64,000 nt of DNA from Chryseolinea soli. Lineage in GTDB: Bacteria > Bacteroidota > Bacteroidia > Cytophagales > Cyclobacteriaceae. This document shows, in pieces, positions 41,218 through 48,050 of this stretch (position 1 is its first letter; each line of letters begins with the position of its first letter). Position numbers and translations under genes: made by a program. Where the stretch lies: the NCBI RefSeq assembly GCF_003589925.1, contig NZ_CP032382.1:1736001-1800000 (forward strand), in the 5' to 3' direction. The notes under the pieces were generated by a model. That model worked only from the letters and a program-made list of their open reading frames with translations, ran no database searches and was not told where the DNA came from.

Positions 41218-41417
41218 CAAAAATGTTCATTGAATTTGAAATTGATGTCCGCCTTTGGCGGATAAAAAATCTTCTCTCCATCCCGAAAGGACTGGAGGAA
41301 GCGCGGAAAAAACTAAGGCAAAAAGACCGGATGCGAGTTTCTGTATAGCTCCATAGTACTGCGGCTGGCCCGCAGCATGCTGCTTTCGCCGATGTTGTTT
41401 TCCCCCACTTGCGTGTC

Positions 41418-41493
41418 GAAGGTTCGAATCCTTCTCCGTTACGTAGCGGATAGCTCAGTTGGTAGAGCAGCAATCCATGGACTTTAAATCCAT
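41418..41493 (+). ncRNA. Circularly permuted tRNA-like RNA (bacterial Y-RNA-like core)
   Basis: The order on the plus strand is T arm, acceptor 3' strand, acceptor 5' strand, D arm. T arm GAAGG-TTCGAAT-CCTTC (41418-41434). Acceptor TCCGTTA (41435-41441) and TAGCGGA (41444-41450) are complementary over seven positions with one G-T pair and are joined by only CG; in practice a 5-bp stem with loop TACGTA. D arm GCTC-AGTTGGTA-GAGC (41453-41468) is canonical, preceded by TA. A further hairpin ATGGA-CTTTAAA-TCCAT follows (41477-41493). A tRNA module with the acceptor closed and the ends at the anticodon position is what is described for bacterial Y RNAs (YrlA). The full RNA probably includes the hairpins at 41248-41262, 41276-41297 and 41359-41375 upstream; its ends are unknown. 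Confidence 0.7.
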
Positions 41494-41520
41494 ACTTGTT
41501 GAAGAAGACAGTCACTTCTC

Positions 41521-41823
41521 AAAAAAACGACTACCGTACAGAAAAGCAGCGACAGGCAAACCGGTTCACCCTTCTCCGGAAGGATTGAACACGTCGGCCG
41601 GAAGCTTGTAAAGGTGAGGATACCGTGCAGGATCGTTCGCATACTTTTTTGCAAAGCATTTCTTTCCGAGTCTTTCGCTTTTGCGAGGGATACGAAAGAA
41701 CATCTCTTCAAAAAATTATCCGCACGAAAATACACTCAATCGCTCTTCCGCCTCCGGAAGATGGTTTGCGGGTCGCGGCTTTCTTTTTAAATGAATTTTT
41801 ATTTTTTATTAATTTCTATTGTT
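41521..41823 (+). other. Long untranslated leader of the slipin gene
   Basis: 303 bp with no gene. Hairpins: TCTTTCG/CGAAAGA (41671-41699) with an inner CGC-TTTT-GCG, and TCTTCCG/CGGAAGA (41744-41761, loop CCTC). No TAnnTTTG box was found, so slipin may be transcribed together with the tRNA-like RNAs. Confidence 0.4.
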
Positions 41824-42924
41824 ATGAAAAGGATCAGGATCAACACCGGCTACATCGGCCTGGTGTTCAAAAATGGCAACTACAAAAAAGTGTTGACCGA
41901 AGGCGTGTATTGGCTGTCGTTCAACGAAACGATCATGTTCTATGACATGACCAAGCCCTTCCATCCTTCCCTGGAGCTGAACATCTTGCTGCGCGACCAG
42001 GCGTTGGCCGATTTGTTGACCGTTGTGGAAGTGAAGGATACGGAGATCGCCCTGCACTCTGAAAACGGGAACTTCAAAAGCTTGCTGACACCCGGACGCT
42101 ATGCTTTCTGGAAGGGCGTGGTAGACCACACCTTCGTGAAAGCCGACCTGAGTAAAATCGAAGTAACAGAACCTATCGATGTCAGCACGTTGATGCGAAA
42201 AGAGGTGCAGCCCTACATCCGTGTATATGCTGTGGAGTCGTATGAGAAGGGTATCCTGTTCATCGACGGAAAGTTTACCAAGGTGCTGGACACCGGCGTG
42301 TACTTCTTCTGGAAGAATCCCGTGGTCGTCACTGTGTTGAAAGCCGACCTGCGTCAATTGCAGTTGGAAGTTTCCGGTCAGGAGATCCTGACCCGCGACA
42401 AGGCCGGGCTGCGTTTGAGCTTCTTCGCGCAATACAAAGTGGTGGACATCCTCAAGGCGTTGATCGAGAACAAGGATTATGAAAAGCAACTGTATGTCAT
42501 CATCCAGCTTTGCTTGCGCGAATTCGTGGGAACGCTTTCCTTAGACGAACTCCTGGAGAAGAAAGAGTCCATCGCCCCCTACATGCTGGAGTCGTTGAAA
42601 GACAAAGCTTCTGCATTGGGTATCGAGGTGCGCGACTGCGGGATAAAAGACATTATTTTGCCCGGTGAGATGAAGGAGATCATGAACCAGGTGCTGGTGG
42701 CACAGAAGAAAGCCGAGGCCAACGTCATCATGCGTCGTGAGGAGACCGCTTCCACGCGAAGCTTGCTGAACACGGCCAAATTGATGGAGGAGAACACCAT
42801 GCTGTTCAAATTGAAAGAAATGGAGTACGTCGAAAAGATCGCCGATAAGATCAATAGCATCTCGCTTTCGGGAGGCAACCAGATCATCGATCAGTTGAAA
42901 GACATCTTCGTGCCCCGCAAATAA
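41824..42924 (+). CDS. Slipin-like band-7 (SPFH) protein
   Basis: 366 residues. It has an unusual N-terminal half made of two beta-rich repeats (GYIGLVFKNGNYKKVLTEGV, later KGILFIDGKFTKVLDTGVYF). A band-7 core follows (about 190-300: LTRDKAGLRLSFFAQYKVVD, LREFVGTLSLDELLEKKESI, IEVRDCGIKDIILPGEMKEI), then a C-terminal coiled coil (AQKKAEANVIMRREETASTR). SPFH proteins form membrane scaffolds; slipins are known companions of RtcB in bacterial RNA-repair operons. The ATG at 41824 is chosen; one at 41791 would add 11 hydrophobic residues, which could be a membrane anchor, so this start is open. A terminator follows before rtcB-2. Confidence 0.85.
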   Translation: MKRIRINTGYIGLVFKNGNYKKVLTEGVYWLSFNETIMFYDMTKPFHPSLELNILLRDQALADLLTVVEVKDTEIALHSENGNFKSLLTPGRYAFWKGVVDHTFVKADLSKIEVTEPIDVSTLMRKEVQPYIRVYAVESYEKGILFIDGKFTKVLDTGVYFFWKNPVVVTVLKADLRQLQLEVSGQEILTRDKAGLRLSFFAQYKVVDILKALIENKDYEKQLYVIIQLCLREFVGTLSLDELLEKKESIAPYMLESLKDKASALGIEVRDCGIKDIILPGEMKEIMNQVLVAQKKAEANVIMRREETASTRSLLNTAKLMEENTMLFKLKEMEYVEKIADKINSISLSGGNQIIDQLKDIFVPRK

Positions 42925-42944
42925 AAAACGTTGTGCGATAGCAG

Positions 42945-42973
42945 GGCTGTATTCCGGAATACAGCCAATTTTT
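42945..42973 (+). terminator. Terminator after slipin
   Basis: Perfect 22-bp palindrome (half GGCTGTATTCC, 42945-42966) followed by AA and TTTTT. It separates slipin from rtcB-2, which must rely on read-through or on its own promoter within about 80 bp. Confidence 0.85.
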
Positions 42974-43052
42974 ATTGCGATCGCCAAACGCTAAAACAAA
43001 AGAGGGTGTGACAAAACATTTTAAATCCGCCCGTCTTAACTTAACATCGAAA

Positions 43053-44459
43053 ATGAAACTGACAGGAAACGATCTTAAAAAAATAGGATACGCAGAAGGC
43101 AAAGCACTTGGCCTTGCCTTGACCATTATTGAAAGAGAATACGCTGCATGGAAACCAGCGGATCAACTCAACTTGCTACAACGCGTGAAAGACGATCCGG
43201 CCCGCTATATCCATGACGAAAAGCTTTCGCCTCTCGCAATGGAAATACTGAAACCTGCAGATTCAACCATCGCACTGGAACCTGCCGGTAAGCCCTATAA
43301 AATATACGGTGCCGAAGCCATCGAAGAAGGCGCCATCCACCAGATGGATATTGCCTCGCGGCTGCCCATCACCGTTGCCGGCGCGCTCATGCCCGATGCG
43401 CACCAAGGCTATGGATTGCCCATCGGCGGCGTGCTGGCCACCAAAAATGCCGTGATCCCTTATGGGGTTGGGGTGGACATTGGTTGCCGGATGTGCCTGA
43501 CTGTGTATGACCTGCCGGTAACCCTGTTGGAGGACAATAAAGAAGCGTTAAAAAAAATGCTCGTCAACAACACCATGTTCGGGCAGGCTACTTTTAAGCA
43601 GCCAAAAGATCACGCCATTTTTGAGCGCGATGAGTTCAGCGACATTGCCGTGGTGAAGGGCTTGAAAGACAAGGCCTGGAGACAGATCGGCTCGTCTGGT
43701 GGCGGAAACCATTTTGTGGAGTTCGGCATTGTAGATATCCCGTCCGTTGCAGACGAGTTGGGGCTACAACCTGGAAAATACCTGGCGTTGCTTTCACACT
43801 CCGGCTCCCGCGGTTTGGGGGCCACCCTGGCCGCTCACTACACCCGGATCGCCATGGATGTTTGCAAGCTTCCACAAGAAGCCAAGCACCTCGCCTGGCT
43901 CGACCTCGACACGGAAGCCGGTCAGGAATACTGGCTTGCCATGAACCTGGCTGGCGATTATGCTTCGGCATGCCACCACCAGATCCACGAGCGGATGGCC
44001 GTGGGGCTGCGTTCCAACCCGCTCATGATGGTAGAGAATCATCACAACTTCGCGTGGAAAGAGCAAGATGCGTCCGGTGAGGAAGTTATCGTGCATCGTA
44101 AAGGCGCTACGCCTGCAGGCAAGGGAGTGCTCGGGATTATTCCCGGGTCCATGGCCACACCGGGATTTATTGTGAGAGGAAAAGGTGTATCGACATCAAT
44201 CAACTCCGCATCTCATGGTGCGGGCAGATTGATGTCGCGTACCAAGGCGAAGCAAACGATTTTGCCGGGTCATGTCAACAAAGTGTTGACGGCTGCGGGC
44301 GTGGAATTGATTGGTTCGGGTCTTGACGAAGCGCCGATGGCCTACAAGAATATCCACGAAGTGATGGCCTCCCAGCACGAATTGGTAGACGTTTTAGGAA
44401 CATTCATGCCTAAGATCGTGAGGATGTGCGGTGATGAAAAATTCAAGGAAGTGGACTAA
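43053..44459 (+). CDS. rtcB: RNA-splicing ligase RtcB (copy 2)
   Basis: 468 residues, same architecture as copy 1 and clearly a paralog, but divergent in the middle region. Motifs DAHQGYGLPIGG, VDIGCRM (D142, C145), GSSGGGNHFVEFG, SHSGSRGLG, VENHHNFAWKE, HRKGATPA and SASHGAGRLMSR are all present, so it should be active. The ATG at 43053 begins the conserved N-terminus; an in-frame ATG at 42975 lies only two bases past the T run of the preceding terminator. It follows the slipin gene, the arrangement expected for a bacterial RNA-repair operon. Confidence 0.95.
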   Translation: MKLTGNDLKKIGYAEGKALGLALTIIEREYAAWKPADQLNLLQRVKDDPARYIHDEKLSPLAMEILKPADSTIALEPAGKPYKIYGAEAIEEGAIHQMDIASRLPITVAGALMPDAHQGYGLPIGGVLATKNAVIPYGVGVDIGCRMCLTVYDLPVTLLEDNKEALKKMLVNNTMFGQATFKQPKDHAIFERDEFSDIAVVKGLKDKAWRQIGSSGGGNHFVEFGIVDIPSVADELGLQPGKYLALLSHSGSRGLGATLAAHYTRIAMDVCKLPQEAKHLAWLDLDTEAGQEYWLAMNLAGDYASACHHQIHERMAVGLRSNPLMMVENHHNFAWKEQDASGEEVIVHRKGATPAGKGVLGIIPGSMATPGFIVRGKGVSTSINSASHGAGRLMSRTKAKQTILPGHVNKVLTAAGVELIGSGLDEAPMAYKNIHEVMASQHELVDVLGTFMPKIVRMCGDEKFKEVD

Positions 44460-44531
44460 CGCTCCCTATCTCCCTGAAATTTTCTCCAGCTTGATAAAGG
44501 TGTTTTAAAAACTTCTTTATACTTTTACATC

Positions 44532-44630
44532 ATGAACACAATGCTACACCAAATTAACCAAGCACAGAAGTCGACGGCGCAAGTCCGCGACCCTAAGTGC
44601 TATTATGTCCGGAGTAGTATGTTGAGATGA
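44532..44630 (+). CDS. Possible 32-residue small protein or part of a small RNA
   Basis: A short frame, MNTMLHQINQAQ at the start and CYYVRSSMLR at the end, lies between rtcB-2 and a strong terminator at 44654. An upstream stretch TTATACTTTTAC only weakly resembles a -7 box. Coding potential cannot be judged at this length; the alternative is a non-coding RNA of about 150 nt, or simply the 3' region of rtcB-2. Confidence 0.25.
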   Translation: MNTMLHQINQAQKSTAQVRDPKCYYVRSSMLR

Positions 44631-44653
44631 TTGATAAGATCAAAGTCATACAG

Positions 44654-44686
44654 AAAGCCCGGACGCTAAAATGTCCGGGCTTTTTT
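44654..44686 (+). terminator. Rho-independent terminator downstream of the rtcB-2 region
   Basis: Perfect 11-bp stem AAAGCCCGGAC/GTCCGGGCTTT with loop GCTAAAAT and six T residues. It ends any transcript from rtcB-2 or the small frame before it. Confidence 0.92.
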
Positions 44687-44705
44687 ATTTTAAACCACTT
44701 TCATC

Positions 44706-45272
44706 ATGACTGTCGATAGCATACTTAAAACCGTTGAGAAGGAAGCGATCAGCACCTTTTCCCTGCTGGATGGCTGGTTCGATGAAGAACAAGCTGTGTT
44801 GGACTACCGCCCGCAAGCGGAGGCGTTGAATGCCCATGAAATATTGGTGCAGTCCATGCTTACGTGCCGCGATTTGATGGAGGAGGTCGACAAGGGCAGT
44901 GCACGCGCGCTGGAGTGCGCACAGGAGAACGAAGGGTTCGATTGGAATCAATATACGCTGCTACCGCCGGAGGCGATCGAAGCGCACAGCCGCCCTCATG
45001 ATCACGCCCGCATGTTGGAGGGCACGATGGCGGGTGACTTCTTCCCTGCGGACGACGTTCGCGTATCCTTGCGCACACAGTTGCTGAAATGCCTGGAGCA
45101 TCTTGATATGCTGCAAAACGGCGAGGGTGTGCACTATAAGATCTCCTATACCGATTATGGCATCGGCGACCTTGACATCTACCAGTACCTGTATCTCTTG
45201 ACCCTTTCCGTGAAAGGGCAACTTGACCAGCTGCGTTACAACAAAAAAGAATATTTATCGCTCAAAGCTTAG
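44706..45272 (+). CDS. DinB-superfamily-like protein
   Basis: 188 residues, all helical. The layout (ILKTVEKEAISTFSLLDGWF near the N-terminus, NAHEILVQSMLTCRDLMEEV, LLKCLEHLDML, and a C-terminal YQYLYLLTLSVKGQLDQL helix) fits the four-helix DinB fold, whose members are metal-dependent thiol transferases or unknown. Only some of the usual histidines are evident (H44, H near 136), so metal binding is unsure. The next gene follows after six bases, so they are co-transcribed. Confidence 0.65.
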   Translation: MTVDSILKTVEKEAISTFSLLDGWFDEEQAVLDYRPQAEALNAHEILVQSMLTCRDLMEEVDKGSARALECAQENEGFDWNQYTLLPPEAIEAHSRPHDHARMLEGTMAGDFFPADDVRVSLRTQLLKCLEHLDMLQNGEGVHYKISYTDYGIGDLDIYQYLYLLTLSVKGQLDQLRYNKKEYLSLKA

Positions 45273-45278
45273 TGTTTT

Positions 45279-45689
45279 ATGTGGAGGACTTTATATCGAC
45301 CGACCGGGCCGAATGAATTGGCGCTGATCGTCGATTCGGGGATGAAAAGATTTCCGCCCCGTCTTTTCTGGCAACCTATATTTTATCCCGTATTGAATGT
45401 AGAATACGCTTCTGAGATCGCCGAGCGGTGGAACAGAGGCGATGAGGATTCGGACGATGCCGGCTTTGTAACCGCTTTTGAAATTCCGGAAGATTATTTT
45501 CGGCAATTTCAAATTCAAACCGTCGGGCTGGATCATCACCAGGAGTTGTGGGTGCCTGATCACCAGTTGTCTGAATTCAACGACCAGATCGTAAACGGCA
45601 TTCGCGTAGAGCGGTCGTATGCAGGAAGAAATTTTGTCGTGCCCGATACGCTCCAAGCGATTCTTCCTAAAATAGAAAGCCCGAGGTAA
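45279..45689 (+). CDS. 'ADP-ribosylation/crystallin J1'-annotated family protein
   Basis: 136 residues. The pattern LYRPTGPNELALIVDSGMKR, then FPPRLFWQPIFYPVLNVEYA and QELWVPDHQLSEFNDQIVNG matches a widespread small family that carries this label in public annotation, although no ADP-ribosylhydrolase motif is visible and I would treat it as unknown. It is six bases after the DinB-like gene, and its stop codon lies inside the following terminator hairpin. Confidence 0.7.
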   Translation: MWRTLYRPTGPNELALIVDSGMKRFPPRLFWQPIFYPVLNVEYASEIAERWNRGDEDSDDAGFVTAFEIPEDYFRQFQIQTVGLDHHQELWVPDHQLSEFNDQIVNGIRVERSYAGRNFVVPDTLQAILPKIESPR

Positions 45690-45710
45690 ACCCTCGGGCT
45701 TTTGTTTTTT
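45676..45710 (+). terminator. Terminator overlapping the end of the crystallin-J1-like gene
   Basis: Stem AAAGCCCGAGG/CCTCGGGCTTT (11 bp), loop TAAAC that contains the stop codon, then TTTTG and more T residues. Confidence 0.9.
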
Positions 45711-45738
45711 TTATAAGAACGATGTATTAAAGCAAGTT

Positions 45739-45987
45739 TTATTGGCCTTTTTTGAACCTTAACGGCGCTTTAGCAAACTGTTCATGCACCGTTTTCTCCG
45801 ACTTTTTCGGGATGATCTTGCCCTCATTGATGAGCACGTGAGCGACGAGTTTCACCTGTTCCAACAGCTGCGGCCAGTTCTTGGCATCGATGGCACGTGC
45901 CACCTCCGGAGGGCCAAAGGTCCCGTCGGAACCACATTCGTCAGCCATTCTTAGAATCGTTCTACGGATGTCCTCAGCAAATATCAT
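45739..45987 (-). CDS. DUF3253 protein
   Basis: 82 residues, winged-helix-like. IRRTILRMADECGSDGTFGP, PEVARAID...WPQLLEQVKLVA and INEGKIIPKKSEK match DUF3253, a small family of unknown role. Start ATG at 45987; a TTG at 45996 would add three residues. It converges with the crystallin-J1-like gene. Confidence 0.8.
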   Translation of the reverse strand: MIFAEDIRRTILRMADECGSDGTFGPPEVARAIDAKNWPQLLEQVKLVAHVLINEGKIIPKKSEKTVHEQFAKAPLRFKKGQ

Positions 45988-46085
45988 AAGTGGCAAGATA
46001 AAGGAGGGTCTGAGGAGGTAACACGGTTGCCGCGAAATCAGTTCTCCCGGTTTCCATATAATTAACCGTTGTTTACTTTTGTACC

Positions 46086-46466
46086 ATGACTGTGCGCACG
46101 TTCATTGCCGATCAACCCTCGCCCCAGCGGGAGATCATGACGATTCTCCGCTCGTGGATTCTTGATCTTGGGCAGCACACGCAAGAAAAAATCAGCGCCA
46201 AGATCCCCTATTTTTACTTCTATGGCCCCCTTTGCTATCTCCACGCACAGCCCGACGGCGTAGACCTGGGTTTCACTAAGGGCTATGAACTCACGGACGA
46301 AGAGAAGCTATTGGAGTCGCGTGGGCGCAAACATGTAAAGACCATCACTTTTTATAGCGTAACCCAACTGGAGGAGCAAGAGGAATCGCTCCGGCATATT
46401 TTGAACGAAGCCGCCATCCTGAACGAATACCGGTATAAACAGCAACAGAAGAAGAAAGCCAAATGA
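46086..46466 (+). CDS. DUF1801 (YdhG-like) protein
   Basis: 126 residues. The core LRSWILDLGQHTQEKISAKI, PYFYFYGPLCYL and VDLGFTKGYELTDEEKLLES is typical for DUF1801 proteins of unknown function. The C-terminal tail is lysine-rich. Its stop overlaps the start of the pseudouridine synthase gene by four bases (ATGA), so the two are translationally coupled. Confidence 0.85.
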   Translation: MTVRTFIADQPSPQREIMTILRSWILDLGQHTQEKISAKIPYFYFYGPLCYLHAQPDGVDLGFTKGYELTDEEKLLESRGRKHVKTITFYSVTQLEEQEESLRHILNEAAILNEYRYKQQQKKKAK

Positions 46467-47491
46467 ACGAACCCGAGATCCTCGAGCAGGACGACGATGA
46501 GCTTTTCGAGCACCATCGCATCACCGCCGATGCCAAACAAAGTCTGGTGCGCATCGATAAATTTTTGATGGCCCGCTTGCCCAACGTCACCCGTACCAAG
46601 ATCCAGGCCGGCATCCACGAGGGGTTTGTACGCGTGAACGAAAAAAGCATCAAGCCCAACTACAAGGTTCACCCCAACGACGTGATCACCGTTTCCATGC
46701 CCGAGCCACCCCGCGACACCACGGTGGTGCCCGAGAACATTGCGCTGGACATCGTGTATGAAGATGCTCACCTGATGGTGATCAACAAACCCGCCGGCAT
46801 GGTCGTGCACCCAGCCTACCAAAACTGGACCGGCACCGTGGTGAACGCCCTGGCCTACCATTTCCAGAACCTCCCCGAACTGCCGGGCAACGACGGACGC
46901 CCCGGACTTGTGCACCGCATTGATAAAGACACGTCTGGGCTACTGGTCATCGCGAAAGACGAGACAACGCTTACCGCACTGGCCAAGCAATTTTTCGATC
47001 ACACCATCGAGCGTCGCTATCATGCCATCGTGTGGGGTGTGCCGGAACCTCCTCAAGGCACCATCAACGTGAACGTGGGGCGCAGCCTGAGAGACCGCCG
47101 CATCACCACCGCGTTTCCCGAAGGCGACATGGGGCGGCATGCCATCACCCACTATACCTTGTTGCAGGACTTGCGTTATGTCTCGGTGATCGAATGCAAA
47201 TTGGAGACGGGGCGCACGCACCAGATCCGCGCCCACATGAAATACCTAGGCCACCCGTTGTTCAACGATGCGCTGTATGGCGGCGACCAGGTGCTGAAGG
47301 GAACGGTGTTCACCAAGTATAAACAGTTTGTGGAAAATTGTTTCGAGGTCATTCCCCGCCAGGCGCTGCATGCCAAAACATTGGGCTTCGTCCATCCCGT
47401 GACCAAACAATTCATGCAATTCGAATCCGAGCTGCCGGCTGATTTTAAAGCGGCAATCGAAAAGTGGGAACATTATGTGAAGTATAACTGA
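46463..47491 (+). CDS. rluD: RluD-family 23S rRNA pseudouridine synthase
   Basis: 342 residues. An N-terminal S4 RNA-binding domain (LVRIDKFLMARLPNVTRTKI) is followed by the synthase domain with the catalytic aspartate in LVHRIDKDTSGLLVIAK and the ECKLETGRTHQIRAHM motif. RluD modifies 23S rRNA helix 69; the assignment between RluD and its close relatives (RluC, RluA) is by resemblance only. Translationally coupled to the DUF1801 gene. Confidence 0.92.
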   Translation: MNEPEILEQDDDELFEHHRITADAKQSLVRIDKFLMARLPNVTRTKIQAGIHEGFVRVNEKSIKPNYKVHPNDVITVSMPEPPRDTTVVPENIALDIVYEDAHLMVINKPAGMVVHPAYQNWTGTVVNALAYHFQNLPELPGNDGRPGLVHRIDKDTSGLLVIAKDETTLTALAKQFFDHTIERRYHAIVWGVPEPPQGTINVNVGRSLRDRRITTAFPEGDMGRHAITHYTLLQDLRYVSVIECKLETGRTHQIRAHMKYLGHPLFNDALYGGDQVLKGTVFTKYKQFVENCFEVIPRQALHAKTLGFVHPVTKQFMQFESELPADFKAAIEKWEHYVKYN

Positions 47492-47594
47492 CGGTTACCG
47501 TTCAGAGAAGAACCGGTTTAAAAAAGGGGAAAAGGAAGTGATTCAGTGCGTGGTAACGCACAGGCTATACAACGAAGAAGATCAAAAGTCTGTC

Positions 47595-47798
47595 TTAAAA
47601 CGCGGTGCCGAACTTGCGTCCTTTACCCAGCGCCTGACGGATCTCCTTCAGGGCTTCCCGTTTAAGCTTCTGATGCGTGGCATCGTCTTTCGACGAGTAC
47701 ACCAGGCTTTTGATGTAGGCCAAAACTTTTTCAGTTTGGGTCTGATCCAGCGAGTCCAAAGATTCGAGGATCGCGTGTTTTTGATGGATGGTTGTCAT
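47595..47798 (-). CDS. Small helical protein, antitoxin-like, unknown
   Basis: 67 residues, MTTIHQKHAILESLDSLDQT at the start, then QTEKVLAYIKSLVYSS and a basic C-terminus (RQALGKGRKFGTAF). The layout is like DUF2281-type antitoxins or small regulators, but there is no partner toxin beside it. I do not recognise it further. Confidence 0.5.
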   Translation of the reverse strand: MTTIHQKHAILESLDSLDQTQTEKVLAYIKSLVYSSKDDATHQKLKREALKEIRQALGKGRKFGTAF

Positions 47799-47999
47799 AG
47801 CAAGTAGTGGTTGCTACTACAAAGAACGTAAATAACGGTACTGAGGTTCAAGCCCTTAGAGCGCTATTCATCATAATACAACACAGAAGTAATATTCCGC
47901 TTATAATGTCCACAATTTGACCCTCTCCCCAGCCGTTGCGCGACCCGGTTCTAACGTTTGAAACCACTTGATTTGGGCTTAAAACAGGATATAGTAGGA

Positions 48000-48029
48000 T
48001 TGACAATAAGGAGATTCTGCGTACCTTTC
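48000..48029 (+). promoter_or_regulatory. Promoter of the haem lipoprotein gene
   Basis: TTG at 48000-48002 and TACCTTTC at 48022-48029 are separated by 19 bp and fit the -33/-7 pattern with one mismatch (final G). The ATG follows at 48051, leaving a leader of about 15 nt. Confidence 0.55.
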
Positions 48030-48050
48030 CCCTTCCTAGCCAAGAATCTT

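Noticed and set aside
41248..41262. Terminator of the first tRNA-like RNA (TCCGCC/GGCGGA hairpin)
   Set aside because: The stem is perfect but followed by TAAAAA, not T residues, on the plus strand; more likely part of the second RNA's body.
41444..41493. An ordinary tRNA gene beginning at the D arm
   Set aside because: No T arm or acceptor 3' strand exists downstream. The matching acceptor strand and T arm are upstream, so the normal gene order does not work.
41087..41515. A 142-codon open frame on the minus strand across the RNA region
   Set aside because: It runs antisense to both tRNA-like structures, its composition looks random (short low-complexity and Arg/Ser-rich stretches), and it has no recognisable domain. 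The RNA pairing explains the sequence better.
47595..47798. Type II toxin-antitoxin pair
   Set aside because: The small antitoxin-like protein has no partner gene on either side.
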